The notes beneath the pieces are model-generated. The model saw only the letters and a list, made by a program, of their open reading frames with translations, had not been told where the DNA came from and searched no databases. Below, in pieces: positions 18,363 to 29,862 of a DNA stretch of 64,000 nucleotides. A program made the translations under genes and the position numbers. Origin of the DNA: Pseudothermotoga thermarum DSM 5069 (GTDB lineage Bacteria; Thermotogota; Thermotogae; Thermotogales; DSM-5069); NCBI RefSeq assembly GCF_000217815.1, contig NC_015707.1, positions 744,001-808,000 on the forward strand, given 5' to 3'. Numbering within the stretch: position 1 is the first letter of the stretch; each line of letters opens with the position of its first letter.

Positions 18363-18740
18363 TTGTTCTCAAATACAATTGATGTTCTCAAATCAACCAT
18401 GGATGTTTGCGTCTTAAGGCAAAATGTTCACGCGCAAAATATAGCAAACGCTGAAACGCCTGGATATAAGAGAAAATACGTTGCTTTTGAGGAGCTGCTT
18501 AAGTCAGAGATGAGGCTTTCATTAGTAAGAACACACGAAAAGCATATGTCCTCATCGCAAAGGTCATTTGGTCCGAAGATCTTCACTGAAAAGGATGTTT
18601 ATTATCGAAACGATGAAACAGGGGTTGACATCGATTTTGAAATAGCTCAAATGACAATGAACGGTTTGAAATACGAGATTCTTTCAAGATTGGTGAGCAA
18701 AAACTTTGAATATTACAACATAGTCTTACGAGGTGTATAA
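18363..18740 (+). CDS. flgB: Flagellar basal-body rod protein FlgB
   Basis: Proximal rod protein of the flagellar basal body, 125 aa from TTG 18363. The N-terminal rod motif LRQNVHAQNIANAETPGYKRK is intact and the C-terminal helix (IAQMTMNGLKYEILSRLVSKNF) is typical. TTG 18363 is chosen because GGGAGG lies at 18348-18353 and because family members start LFSNTI-like; the frame upstream to 18297 is unlike FlgB. flgC starts 2 nt after the stop. Confidence 0.94.
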   Translation: MFSNTIDVLKSTMDVCVLRQNVHAQNIANAETPGYKRKYVAFEELLKSEMRLSLVRTHEKHMSSSQRSFGPKIFTEKDVYYRNDETGVDIDFEIAQMTMNGLKYEILSRLVSKNFEYYNIVLRGV

Positions 18741-18742
18741 TC

Positions 18743-19156
18743 ATGTATGAGTTTTTAACGATGAAAGTCAGCGCGTCTGGTATGACTGCGCAACGGCTTC
18801 GGTTGGATATCATTTCAAGCAACATTGCAAATTCTGAGACAACCAGAACCGACAGAGGAGGTCCATACAGAAGAAGAGTACCAATATTTTCAGAATATAT
18901 TCTCAAGTTTGGTCCAGCAAAAAGCAGTGGTGTGAAAGTGGTAAGAATAGAAGAGGATCCTTCGCCGTTTAGGCTTGTTTATGATCCAAGTCATCCAGAT
19001 GCAGACGAAAATGGTTATGTGAGATTGCCAAACGTCAATGTTCTAAGAGAAATGATAGATCTGATAAACGCCCAAAGATCATATGAAGCCAATGTTGCCG
19101 CGTTCAATACGACGAAAGCGATGATAAACAGCGCTTTGCAAATAGGAAGGGGATGA
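18743..19156 (+). CDS. flgC: Flagellar basal-body rod protein FlgC
   Basis: Rod protein of 137 aa. It has the N-terminal signature SASGMTAQRLRLDIISSNIANSET and the C-terminal VNVLREMIDLINAQRSYEANVAAFNTTKAM, both standard for the flagellar rod/hook family. It is exported by the flagellar type III system without a signal peptide. In operon with flgB and fliE. Confidence 0.96.
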   Translation: MYEFLTMKVSASGMTAQRLRLDIISSNIANSETTRTDRGGPYRRRVPIFSEYILKFGPAKSSGVKVVRIEEDPSPFRLVYDPSHPDADENGYVRLPNVNVLREMIDLINAQRSYEANVAAFNTTKAMINSALQIGRG

Positions 19157-19160
19157 TTGA

Positions 19161-19448
19161 ATGATAGATAAAATATCGGGTTTTACAGGTGGCTCTAATC
19201 TCGATAAGCCAAGGGTTAACAAGTCTAGTTCAGATTTTTCCTCTATATTGAAGGATGCCATAGAAAAAGTCAACCAAATGCAGAAGAATGCAGAAAAACT
19301 TGCGACTGACTTTGCGCTTGGAAGGATAAGTAACATTCATGAAGTTATAATAGAAGCTGAAAAAGCCACAATAGCTTTGAGGTTGACGAATGAAGTCAGA
19401 AACAAAATAGTCGAAGCTTATAGGGAAATCATGAGAATGCAATTGTAA
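19161..19448 (+). CDS. fliE: Flagellar hook-basal body protein FliE
   Basis: The 95-aa MS-ring/rod adaptor. The region [29 protein letters not shown] and the C-terminal [17 protein letters not shown] are characteristic. It ends the short flgB-flgC-fliE operon; no other flagellar gene is in the window and no clear terminator follows before the tRNA promoter. Confidence 0.95.
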   Translation: MIDKISGFTGGSNLDKPRVNKSSSDFSSILKDAIEKVNQMQKNAEKLATDFALGRISNIHEVIIEAEKATIALRLTNEVRNKIVEAYREIMRMQL

Positions 19449-19480
19449 GCTTGATTTGTTTGACTTTGCCAGCCGTTTAG

Positions 19481-19509
19481 TTGACAATCAAACGTTGTCA
19501 TGGTAAAAT
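19481..19509 (+). promoter_or_regulatory. tRNA-Leu/tRNA-fMet promoter
   Basis: Consensus TTGACA (19481-19486), 17-nt spacer and TAAAAT (19504-19509), placing the start about 6 nt before tRNA-Leu. Confidence 0.88.
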
Positions 19510-19521
19510 TACAGATGGTTG

Positions 19522-19611
19522 GCCGGGGTGGCGGAATTGGCAGACGCTGCGGACTTAAAATCCGCTGGAGGAGAGTCCTCCGTGTCGGTTCGACTCCGAT
19601 CCCCGGCACCA
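19522..19611 (+). tRNA. tRNA-Leu (anticodon TAA)
   Basis: Class II cloverleaf with a long variable arm (GGAGGAGAGTCCTCC). Acceptor arms GCCGGGG/CCCCGGC, anticodon loop CTTAAAA, encoded ACCA end. Confidence 0.97.
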
Positions 19612-19663
19612 AAGTGAAAGAAATCCTCGATTGAATGGTATTTCGATTGAAAAATATATTCGG

Positions 19664-19740
<77 letters not shown>

Positions 19741-19745
19741 GAAAA

Positions 19746-19782
19746 AACCGGGGCTGTTGATGCCCCGGTTTATTTTTTTTTT
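19746..19782 (+). terminator. Intrinsic terminator after the tRNA pair
   Basis: AACCGGGGC and GCCCCGGTT enclose TGTTGAT, followed by TA and a run of ten T. Confidence 0.95.
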
Positions 19783-19796
19783 GATTAAACGCTGAA

Positions 19797-20279
19797 TCAA
19801 AACAATCTACCGGCCGGCAATACAAGTTTTAAGACCTTTTCGAAAACATACCATATTCCAAAAGTTGTTGCCACCGAATAAGCTGCACTGAAGAAAAGGT
19901 CGATTTTTCGAAAATCTGGCTTCAAAAGCAAGTAGGTAACCATAGAGAGAAAAATCGTCGCCAGAATGAATCCAAAATAATCCATGAGGATAACATACAC
20001 AATGGAACATACGATATAAGTAATGACTCTCAACAGTGCTTTCAAATCAATATTTGTAACTTTCCTTTCTTGTTTAATCTCTTTGAGCATTTTGGTAAAT
20101 GATACGGCAAGCCAAAGAATCGATAAACAGATCAAAGCAACAGAGAAAATTTTTGGAAAAACATCCCCAGGAAGAAGTGTTCCAAATTTTAAAATCCTGA
20201 TCCTGTAGGATTCTCTAAGAAATGCAATACCTGTAATTAGAAAGCCAATTGATGCGAAGAATTCTTTCATTGATCTCAT
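19797..20279 (-). CDS. tctB: Tripartite tricarboxylate transporter small membrane subunit TctB
   Basis: A 160-aa protein with four predicted membrane helices, including the DYFGFILATIFLSMVTYLLL segment typical of the TctB family. AAGGAG lies 10 nt before ATG 20279. The frame is intact, unlike its partners tctC and tctA, which are disrupted. TctB alone would not transport anything, so it is probably a relic or in early decay. Confidence 0.85.
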   Translation of the reverse strand: MRSMKEFFASIGFLITGIAFLRESYRIRILKFGTLLPGDVFPKIFSVALICLSILWLAVSFTKMLKEIKQERKVTNIDLKALLRVITYIVCSIVYVILMDYFGFILATIFLSMVTYLLLKPDFRKIDLFFSAAYSVATTFGIWYVFEKVLKLVLPAGRLF

Positions 20280-20301
20280 TATCCTATGACTCCTTTCGAA
20301 A

Positions 20302-20329
20302 CCTGGCGTGCCAGCGCTGACACGCCAGG
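20302..20329 (-). other. Strong intercistronic hairpin between tctC and tctB
   Basis: CCTGGCGTG pairs with CACGCCAGG around CAGC/GCTG, a near-perfect 28-nt inverted repeat with no T run. Such hairpins often protect the upstream binding-protein mRNA from decay. Confidence 0.65.
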
Positions 20330-20339
20330 GGAAAATGTG

Positions 20340-21292
20340 TTAACTATTTTTTCCTTTTCCAGAGAGTTTTCTGTAGTTTTCATCAGCAGCTTTCCAATAC
20401 TCTTCAAGAGCTGCGCCAGTTCTAAAATCAACAATTATGTTCATTTCTTCCATTCTCTTTTGGAACTCAGGATTATTCGCGATTTTTTCAATGATGCTAT
20501 TGAATTGGTCGACTATTGATTTCGGGGTTTTTGGTGGGAAGAAGAAAGTGTTCGATAGCCTGAAGATATAGTCCTTATAACCCAATTCTACAGTTGTTGG
20601 AACGTCTGGTAATAGTTTGATTCTTTCTGTGTCATGAACTGCCAAAGCTTTTAATTCACCAGATTTAAGATAAGGTATGGCACTGGGCAATCCAACCATG
20701 GCAAGGTCTATGTGACCACCAAGCAAGGCTGTTATCCTTGGAGTATCTCCTCCCTCGTAAGGAACAGCCCTCAAAGCTCCTGGAACGATTGCTTCAATAC
20801 CAGCATATTCAAAGTAAGCAACGCCACCTGTACCAAATCCTATGGCGTATTTCTTTGGATTAGCTTTGGCATCCTTTAAAGCTTCTTTCAAATTTTTCCA
20901 AGGCATATTTGCTCTAGTGAGAGTTACTCTTGGCGAGACTATAACCATGCATGCCGGTGTGAAATCGTACCAGTTGAGAGGTGATACATCCGTGTAATAG
21001 TTACCAAGCATTGCTTCGTGATACCAAAATACGATCGACCCATCTGGTTTGGACTTAAAAACATAATCTGCTGCAACTGCTCCTTCAACACCAACCATGT
21101 TTACAACAACCATATCCTGCCCTGTGTACTGTTTCCAATATTCAGAGATGATCCTTGCTGTAATATCGCTTATTCCACCTGCGCATATGGAACAATAACT
21201 GTAACAGGACCAGAGGGGTACTGCTCAGCAAGTAGTACAACGGAGAACAGCATAAACAGAGTTAAACTTGTTAAAAACACTTTCTTTAACAT
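20340..21292 (-). pseudogene. tctC: TctC-type solute-binding protein, frameshifted
   Basis: The start at ATG 21292 encodes a signal peptide (MLKKVFLTSLTLFMLFSVVLLA) and then the family strand PVTVIVPYA, but the frame stops at 21170-21172. In the next frame the expected GGISDITARIISEYW continues at once and runs open to 20340. A single missing G near 21181-21184 (GCGCAGG for an expected GCGGCAGG) explains the break. The remainder has the Bug/TctC fold segments such as AIGFGTGGVAYFEYAG and HIDLAMVGLPSAIPYLKSGELKALAV. Either a real decay mutation or a sequencing error. Confidence 0.85.
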
Positions 21293-21320
21293 ACTTTCAC
21301 CTCCTGCAATCTCGCTAAAT

Positions 21321-22622
21321 TTATGAACCTGCTAACTTCTTGGCAGTTCTTGCCGCTTTCACATTGATATACCAACCAAGTGCAAACAAGATTGCCGCCC
21401 CAATGAGCAAGCTTAAGGATATTGGCCTTGTAAACAGTGGTTTCAAACTGCCATCGTACATAGCTAAACCTTGTCTAAAATTCTTCTCCACAATTGGTCC
21501 AAGTATGAAAGCAGTTATCAATGGTACAAGAGGAAATTCTATCTTCCTTAAAACATAACCTATCAATCCAAAAATAAAGACAATCCAGATGTCAAATATT
21601 CTGTTGTACAAGCCGTACGCACCTATTGCCATACAAGCGGCGATCGCTGGAAAAAGGTAATAAGATTTTATGCTTAAACTGTAGATCAAAAATTTCATCA
21701 ATAATATTCCTATGATAACCATTACGATTATCCCGACCAACTGTGCTGCGAAAACTGTATACGCATATTGAGGGCTATCTCTGAACAAAAGCGGCCCAGG
21801 AAAAAGTCCATGAATCATGAATCCACCTATCATCATCGCTGTGACAGAATCGCCTGGTATGCCAAGGGAAAGCAATGGCACTAACGCCCCTGGAATTGTT
21901 GCGTTGTTGGCAACCTCGGATGCAATTATTCCATCAGGTATGCCTGTTCCAAACTTCTCTGGGTGTTTAGAGCTTGATTTTGCAAGCCCATATGCGAGTA
22001 CGCTTGAGGTAGCTCCCCCAACTCCTGGAAAGACTCCTGTGACAAAACCAACTATCATCGATCTTATGAAATTCGCAGGTTGCCTAAGAATTTCCTTCAA
22101 GGCCCAGGAAACAGCTTTTAAACCCATACCAGCTTTTCTTGCCTCTAGTGGGACAATGTTCTGGGTTCTTTTTTCTATTGCAATCATTATTTCAGAAATG
22201 CCAAACAGTCCTATGAGTAAAGGTAAGATATCTATACCAGCAGCAAGACCGCGTATTCCAAAGGTGAGCCTTCTTACTCCAGTTATATCCATTCCTATCA
22301 TTGATAGCATAAACCCTACAATCAAGCTGATAGCATTTTTTATAAATCCTCCTTCGATGATGCTCATACAACCAGCAAATGCTAAAACGCCAAGTGCAAA
22401 ATACTCATAAGGCCCGAATTTTAAAGCGAATTGAGCTATGGCATAAGTTGCAACTATCATCAAGAAGATGGCGATAAAACCGCCAAGGAACGATGACATC
22501 AACCCTAAGCCAAGTGCTTTGGCTGATTCTCCTCTCTTTGACATCGGGTAGGCATCAAAAGTTGTCGCTATAGACGAGGGGGTACCAGGAATGTTTATCA
22601 AAGCCGCGGATATAAAACCACA
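21321..22622 (-). pseudogene. tctA: TctA large membrane subunit, N-terminally truncated
   Basis: From the homologous codons GFISAALINIPGTPSS to the C-terminus this is a clear TctA membrane protein (IPGTPSSIATTFDAYPM, GGFIKNAISLIVGFMLSMIGMD, FPGVGGATSSVLAYGLAKSSS, LSLGIPGDSVTAMMIGGFM), about 430 residues. The family is normally about 500 aa. Upstream an in-frame TAA follows within a few codons and no start or ribosome site fits, so the first one or two helices (about 70 residues) are missing. The adjacent 300 bp are AT-rich and unrelated. This is a decaying gene. Confidence 0.8.
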
Positions 22623-22930
22623 GTTATGGTGCTTATCATTTTATATAAAATTTTTTTGCAAATGTAAAGTTGAAAAAATGAGATTTGCAAACAACTATTT
22701 GGAAAAATGTCTTGTTTTTCCAAAAAAATATTCAAGTTCGCAATTTTTCGTGATCTTTTTAGTAATCTCACGTTTTATCTAATTATTCAAACTTTGTTTA
22801 TTTACATCTCAGGAAAAAATCCAAAAAGGTATGCTTAAAACTCATACAATTACTCAAGAGCAGCTTGAAGAAAAAAATCTCGCAAAAGAAAATTTTATGG
22901 TTGTAAAAAAATCATAAATTATTCTATGTA
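22623..22930. other. AT-rich intergenic stretch between tctA remnant and upp
   Basis: About 300 bp without a recognisable gene. It holds the inverted repeat TTGGAAAAA/TTTTTCCAA with a 7-nt spacer (22699-22723). An open frame of 28 codons at 22831-22917 (plus strand) is too short and lacks a good ribosome site. Confidence 0.6.
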
Positions 22931-23578
<648 letters not shown>

Positions 23579-23592
23579 TCAATTTCCAAAAA

Positions 23593-23630
23593 GGCAAAAT
23601 AAAAGGGGAGTTTTTGTCAACTCCCCTTTT
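23593..23630 (-). terminator. Terminator at the end of the ffh-lepB operon
   Basis: On the minus strand AAAAGGGGAGTT pairs with AACTCCCCTTTT, followed by ATTTT. The stem includes the lepB stop codon. Confidence 0.85.
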
Positions 23631-24471
23631 GAATCGGCCCAAAGTTTTTAAATGGCCAAATGCGCAATATTGGTTTACCTATTATATGATCTACTGGTAC
23701 AAAGCCAAAATATCTGCTGTCAAAGCTTTCGGGGCTGTTGTCTCCCATCATGAAATAAAATCCTTCAGGTACGATTATGGATATTCCTTCATCGGTTTGT
23801 TTGATAAAATCGCGAGGGTTCAAACTTTCGTAGACATCGTCGTCGAACACTATGCCAAGTGGAACAGGATACATTCCTCCAACGATGGAGAAAACCAAAT
23901 TTGCCGCCAAAGGATCTTGTTTAGCCAATTGTTGGAGGTACTCTCGGTAAGCACTTTGATTTTGTCTTAGCTTGCTTGCCTCAATCAACCAATTCCAAAG
24001 ATCAGGGTATCGAAATACCCCATCTGGAAGGTAAGCTATGTCCTTCAAACTTTCGGGTATTGTACCGTTCACGTAAACCCGGTATTTTCCTGTATCATCG
24101 ATTTTTATCTGTATTACATCCCCAGGCTTTCCAACAACTCTTTTTACGTATTTTACGTGGCCTTTGAACCTTGCAGGTGCGAATAGATCCATGAATTTGT
24201 CGAATAAGCGAAGCATCTGTTGCGCTCTTTCATCGACGAAAGGCGACCAAAAAACAACAATATCACCTGTCTCAGGTTTTCTAACAGTATAGGTGATTTT
24301 CTCTATGAACAACCTGTCGTTGATGTTTATGGTTGGTATCATGGATCCAGTTGGTACTAGCATGGTTTCGAAGACAAAAAGCCTTATTATTGTTGCGGCG
24401 ACTACGGCGTACAAAAAGGCTTTTAACCATTCAATTGCTTCTTCTTTAAGCGTTTTTCTTCTCATCTTCAT
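23617..24471 (-). CDS. lepB: Signal peptidase I
   Basis: Membrane-bound leader peptidase of 284 aa. A single N-terminal membrane helix (about 15-38) is followed by box B with catalytic Ser43 in TGSMIPTI and box D with Lys110 in [11 protein letters not shown]. Box E ([14 protein letters not shown]) is near the C-terminus. A stretch of about 90 residues between 120 and 230 is unrelated to the short Gram-positive forms and probably makes a surface insertion. It overlaps rplS by 26 nt. Start 24471 or 24465. Confidence 0.94.
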   Translation of the reverse strand: MKMRRKTLKEEAIEWLKAFLYAVVAATIIRLFVFETMLVPTGSMIPTININDRLFIEKITYTVRKPETGDIVVFWSPFVDERAQQMLRLFDKFMDLFAPARFKGHVKYVKRVVGKPGDVIQIKIDDTGKYRVYVNGTIPESLKDIAYLPDGVFRYPDLWNWLIEASKLRQNQSAYREYLQQLAKQDPLAANLVFSIVGGMYPVPLGIVFDDDVYESLNPRDFIKQTDEGISIIVPEGFYFMMGDNSPESFDSRYFGFVPVDHIIGKPILRIWPFKNFGPIQKGS

Positions 24472-24829
24472 TGGTTGGTATTTCTTTTCGTTCTTTAAGT
24501 TTTATTTTACCTTTGACATCACGCAAATAATAAAGCTTGGCACGCCTTGATGTCGATTTTTTGACAACTTCGATCTTTTCTATAACTGGTGAATGATATG
24601 GAAAGATTCTCTCAACACCTATACCACCGCTCGCTATCTTTCTGACGGTAAAGGTTTTTCCAAGACCAGAACCGCGGATGCTTATCACTATGCCTTCGAA
24701 AGCTTGTATCCTTTCTTTACCACCTTCGACAACCTTTACATGCACTCTCACAGTGTCTCCTGGCCTAAAATCGGGATGTTGTCGATACTGATCTTTTTCA
24801 ACCAGCCTAACTAGATTATCCATGCTCAC
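24446..24829 (-). CDS. rplS: Ribosomal protein L19
   Basis: Large-subunit protein of 127 aa. It has [37 protein letters not shown] and the [21 protein letters not shown] core. The GTG at 24829 has AGGAGG at good distance; the ATG at 24823 is the alternative. A lysine/glutamate-rich tail extends past the usual end and overlaps lepB. Confidence 0.97.
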   Translation of the reverse strand: MSMDNLVRLVEKDQYRQHPDFRPGDTVRVHVKVVEGGKERIQAFEGIVISIRGSGLGKTFTVRKIASGGIGVERIFPYHSPVIEKIEVVKKSTSRRAKLYYLRDVKGKIKLKERKEIPTNEDEKKNA

Positions 24830-24832
24830 AGC

Positions 24833-26129
<1,297 letters not shown>

Positions 26130-26130
<1 letters not shown>

Positions 26131-26633
26131 CAAATCCACTCCGGAACTTTGATCTTTAACCTTTTTCCTCTTTCGAACTCTATGACGTAATCTCTTATCA
26201 TTGGAAACAGCATTTCCTCTTGGTCTTTTCTTATGACAAGTACTTCGTTTGAACCGTTCCAAAACACGTCCTCGACTTTTCCAACAAAGTTACCAGCCTC
26301 GTCGAACACATCTATGCCCAAAACTTCGAAATAGTAAAATTCGTTTGGCTTTAACTTTGGTAGTTCTGAGACGTTAACGACTATTTCAAGACCAACAAGT
26401 TTTGATGCATTTTCCGAATCTGATATTCCGGAGAATTTCACAATCAAGGATTTCCTTCCTTTTGTAATTTTTTCAACATCTAGTTCGTACATCTCATCCC
26501 GCGCTTCATCGTACAATTTCAGCTTTTTGAACTTCAACAAAAATCCCCATATGTTGGTAGTTGGAACGATTTTCACTTGTCCAAACAGCCCATGAGTTTT
26601 CGTTATAATTCCAACCACGACGAAATCCTTCAC
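26130..26633 (-). CDS. rimM: Ribosome maturation factor RimM
   Basis: A 167-aa factor for 30S head maturation that binds S19. The N-terminal barrel (GIITKTHGLFGQVKIVP) and the PRC-type C-terminal domain (FYYFEVLGIDVFDE to VLVIRKDQEEMLFPMIRDYV) are clear. GTG 26633 overlaps the khpA stop. Confidence 0.96.
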
Positions 26634-26854
26634 CTGACCACCTTCAAAGTGAAATTGCCATTTCCCTCAAGAGATGCCAAGAGAATCTTGAGGGATTTGA
26701 TCGTTCTTCCATCCTTTCCTATGACTTGTCCAATATCTTCTTGGTTGACAACTATTTCTATAACTTTTCCGCCTTCTTCGTTGAATTCGACGACTACGAC
26801 ATCTTCAGGATGCTTGACAATACCTTTTAGAATGTACTCTACCAAATCTTTCAT
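26630..26854 (-). CDS. khpA: KH-domain RNA-binding protein KhpA
   Basis: A 74-aa single KH protein. The GxxG loop lies in QVIGKDGRTIKSLKILL. With the usual partner KhpB/Jag it binds RNA and affects cell elongation in Firmicutes. Here it sits between rpsP and rimM, its standard place. Confidence 0.95.
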   Translation of the reverse strand: MKDLVEYILKGIVKHPEDVVVVEFNEEGGKVIEIVVNQEDIGQVIGKDGRTIKSLKILLASLEGNGNFTLKVVR

Positions 26855-26863
26855 AGGTGCGCT

Positions 26864-27145
26864 TTACTCCTTTGATTTTTTGCCGTACTTAATCTCGTGA
26901 ACTTTTGCCATGACGCCTGCTTTTCTAAGGATGTTTTCCACTGTTTCGCTGGGTTGAGCACCTTTGAGAATCCATTCCACTGCTTTATCGACATCGACCT
27001 TTATTTGGTCGACTTCCTTCATTGGATTGTAGTAACCCAGTGATTCGATGTACGCACCGTCTCTTTTCTTCCTTGAGTCAACCACAACTATCCTGTAAAA
27101 TGGCATATGCTTTTTACCCATTCTCGTAAGTCTAATCCTAACCAC
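26864..27145 (-). CDS. rpsP: Ribosomal protein S16
   Basis: A 93-aa small-subunit protein: [24 protein letters not shown], then GYYNPMKE and a family-typical [17 protein letters not shown]. In the ffh operon. Confidence 0.97.
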   Translation of the reverse strand: MVRIRLTRMGKKHMPFYRIVVVDSRKKRDGAYIESLGYYNPMKEVDQIKVDVDKAVEWILKGAQPSETVENILRKAGVMAKVHEIKYGKKSKE

Positions 27146-27159
27146 ATGGACACCTCCCG

Positions 27160-28461
27160 TTAAATCTTGAATGGAAATTTCAGTTTTCCTTGTTTAAACC
27201 TCTTCATAAGTTCCTTCATTTCTTCGTAAGACTTCAAAAGTTTGTTTACATCTTGAACAGTTGTACCACTTCCCTTTGCTATTCTCAGCTTACGACTTGC
27301 GTTTATTATTCTTGGATTTCTCCTTTCCTCTTTAGTCATGGAGTTTATTATCGCTTCAACTTTTTTCAGCCAAGCTTCGCTTGCCTCAAGGTCAATTTTT
27401 GGAGCCCCTGGCAAAAGTTCGAGTATTGAAGAAAGTGGTCCGAGCTTTTTCATTTCAGCCAGCTGTTCTTTGAAGTCTTCGAGTGTGAATTCTGCATGAA
27501 GAATCTTTTTGCCGATTTCCTCCATCTTTTGTTTGTCGAGCTCTTTTTCTGCTTTTTCAATGAGCGTGAGAACATCTCCCATACCAAGGATCCTGCTAAC
27601 AATTCTTTCCGCATAGAAAGGTTCAAGAGCATCGACTTTTTCACCCGTTCCTATGAACTTAACTGGCTTTCCTGTAACATAGCTTATTGAAAGGATTACT
27701 CCTCCTCTTGCATCACCGTCCATTTTTGAGACTATGAAACCAGTGAGGTTAAGTCTCTTGTCAAATTCTAAGGCAGAGTTTACTGCATCTTGTCCCACCA
27801 TTGCATCAACAACCATCAAAATTTCATCAGGGTTAGTTATGTTCTTTATCTTTTCAAGTTCTTCCATCATTTCATCATCTATGTGAAGCCTACCTGCTGT
27901 GTCCATTATCACTACGTTGTATTGAGAATTTTTGGCAAAACTCAATGCTTCTTCCACGATTTTTAAAGGATTCTTTCTATCGCCTGTAAAAACAGGGATG
28001 TTTATGGATTTTCCAAGTTTTTCCAGCTGATCGATAGCCGCTGGTCTGTACGTATCCGCAGCCACAAGAATAGGATTTCTTCCGTTCTTTTTCAAGTATA
28101 AAGCAAGTTTTGCAGCTGTTGTCGTTTTTCCACTACCTTGAAGTCCAACGATCATTATTATTGCTGGATGATGTTTTAAATTTAGTGTTGAAGGATGTCT
28201 ACCCAGGATCGATATAAGCTCATCTCGTATGATTTTTATGAATTGTTGATCAGGAGTGAGACTTCTTAAGACTTCTTCACCCAAAGCTTTGGCTTTAACT
28301 GATTCGACGAATTCTTTAACCACCTTGAAGTTGACATCAGCTTCCAACAAGGAAATCTTCACTTGTTTTACAGCCTCTTCGATGTTCTTTTCAGTTATTT
28401 TTCCTCTTCCTGAAAGCGAGCGAAAAATTTTCGACAACTTTTCTTGAAGTCTCTCAAACAT
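27160..28461 (-). CDS. ffh: Signal recognition particle protein Ffh
   Basis: SRP54-type GTPase of 433 aa that targets nascent membrane proteins. The N domain is followed by the G domain with G1 [31 protein letters not shown] and [10 protein letters not shown], then the methionine-rich M domain (from about 300) with the RNA-binding helix [21 protein letters not shown]. First gene of the ffh-rpsP-khpA-rimM-trmD-COG4752-rplS-lepB operon. SRP RNA is not in the window. Confidence 0.97.
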   Translation of the reverse strand: MFERLQEKLSKIFRSLSGRGKITEKNIEEAVKQVKISLLEADVNFKVVKEFVESVKAKALGEEVLRSLTPDQQFIKIIRDELISILGRHPSTLNLKHHPAIIMIVGLQGSGKTTTAAKLALYLKKNGRNPILVAADTYRPAAIDQLEKLGKSINIPVFTGDRKNPLKIVEEALSFAKNSQYNVVIMDTAGRLHIDDEMMEELEKIKNITNPDEILMVVDAMVGQDAVNSALEFDKRLNLTGFIVSKMDGDARGGVILSISYVTGKPVKFIGTGEKVDALEPFYAERIVSRILGMGDVLTLIEKAEKELDKQKMEEIGKKILHAEFTLEDFKEQLAEMKKLGPLSSILELLPGAPKIDLEASEAWLKKVEAIINSMTKEERRNPRIINASRKLRIAKGSGTTVQDVNKLLKSYEEMKELMKRFKQGKLKFPFKI

Positions 28462-28646
28462 CTAAAAACACTCCTCAAAGAATGGTATGATAGTTTAAAC
28501 AAAAAATCAATTAACTATCGATCACGGATGCAACAACATTGGCAAGATAAGATTACAAGATTTTTAAGTTAAATAGGTGAATTTACTTAATCCATCGCTC
28601 TATGTAAAATTATTTGTAACACAATGCCATTGAGCGGGGTGAGACG

Positions 28647-29798
28647 ATGAAACTCGGTTTGGATGTTTTTCTTGAAAAGTATGCAAAAAACTATAAACAA
28701 GCAAGGCTAGGTCTTGTGACCAATGCAACGGGAATTAATAGTGATCTTAGACAAAACATAGATCTTTTGGTTGAGAAAGGGCTCAAACTTGTAAAGCTTT
28801 TTAGCCCAGAACATGGAATATTTGGTGCAGCTGCGGATGGGGAAAAACTTTCTCATTCAAAGCATCCGAAGTATGGAGTACCGATTTACTCGTTGTATGG
28901 AGAAACAGTTCGTCCAAACGATGAAATGCTTGAGGGTATCGATGTTTTGATATACGATATCCAAGATGTCGGATTGAGATTTTACACCTATATATACACG
29001 ATGGCGTATTGTCTTGAAGAATGTGGAAAAAGAAACATAGAGTTTGTCGTGCTTGATCGGCCCAATCCGCTTTCAAGCAAAATCGAAGGTCCTATCATAG
29101 AGAAAAATTTTGAAAGTTTTGTTGGAGGTTATGGACTGCCCATTCGTTATGGTTTGACGATCGGAGAACTGGCAAAGTACATCAACAACACTTTCAAAAT
29201 CAACGCAAATTTAACGGTAATTGCCATGGAAGGATATGATCCCACGCGTTTTTATGATGAACTTGGATTGCTTTGGAATACCCCTTCTCCAAATCTGCCA
29301 TCCATGGAACATACTATTCTTTACGAAGGTTTTTGCCTGCTGGAGGGTGTTAACGTTTCCGTTGGAAGAGGAACTGTTCATCCTTTCAAATACATTGGTG
29401 CGCCTTGGATCGATTCGGAGAAATTATACAAAAGCATGAAAAAACTTTCCCACGATGGTGTAATCTTTAGAGAAAGAGTATTCATCCCATTTGCTTCCAA
29501 GTTTCAAGGACAAGTTTGCTACGGGTTAGAGTTTTTCGTGTTGGACAAAAGAAAGATAAAACCTTTAGAAATAGCGATAGACCTAATCGCGGAATTAAGG
29601 GAACTTCACACAAAAGACTTTACGTGGGATAGTTATGTTCATTTGGAAACGGAAAGGTTTTACTTCGATAGATTGATAGGCAGCGATTTTTACAGAAAAG
29701 CAATAGAGCAAGGCGCACGATCTTCGGATTTTGTTGAAATCTGGGAAAAGCAATCCGCAGAATTCACAAAGCAAGTTCAACCATTTAGAATCTATTAG
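28647..29798 (+). CDS. namZ: DUF1343/NamZ-type exo-beta-N-acetylmuramidase
   Basis: A 383-aa protein of the DUF1343 family, in which NamZ (GH171) enzymes release MurNAc from the non-reducing end of peptidoglycan fragments. It has LVTNATGINSDLRQNIDLL, LFSPEHGIFGAAADGE, PIYSLYGETVRPNDEML, IYDIQDVGLRFYTYIYTM and DRPNPL, all family marks. There is no signal peptide, so it probably acts in the cytosol on imported fragments. The ATG has GGGGTGAG upstream. Assignment to the family is firm; the MurNAc substrate is inherited from characterised members. Confidence 0.85.
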   Translation: MKLGLDVFLEKYAKNYKQARLGLVTNATGINSDLRQNIDLLVEKGLKLVKLFSPEHGIFGAAADGEKLSHSKHPKYGVPIYSLYGETVRPNDEMLEGIDVLIYDIQDVGLRFYTYIYTMAYCLEECGKRNIEFVVLDRPNPLSSKIEGPIIEKNFESFVGGYGLPIRYGLTIGELAKYINNTFKINANLTVIAMEGYDPTRFYDELGLLWNTPSPNLPSMEHTILYEGFCLLEGVNVSVGRGTVHPFKYIGAPWIDSEKLYKSMKKLSHDGVIFRERVFIPFASKFQGQVCYGLEFFVLDKRKIKPLEIAIDLIAELRELHTKDFTWDSYVHLETERFYFDRLIGSDFYRKAIEQGARSSDFVEIWEKQSAEFTKQVQPFRIY

Positions 29799-29819
29799 TT
29801 TTGAGAGCGAACTTTTTTG

Positions 29820-29825
29820 TATAAT
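29820..29825 (+). promoter_or_regulatory. -10 box for the DUF362 gene
   Basis: Perfect TATAAT with no good -35, about 38 nt before the ATG at 29863. Confidence 0.5.
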
Positions 29826-29862
29826 AAATCTTAGTCAAAAACTCTTGATAGGGGATGACAGT

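Noticed and set aside
20340-21292. Programmed frameshift in tctC
   Set aside because: No slippery heptamer or downstream pseudoknot was seen at the break, and tctA is also damaged, so decay or a sequencing error fits better.
21817-22410. 197-codon plus-strand frame over tctA
   Set aside because: A shadow of the conserved TctA frame; low-complexity composition and no ribosome site.
22831-22917. Short plus-strand open frame near upp
   Set aside because: Only 28 codons, no good ribosome site and no recognised family.
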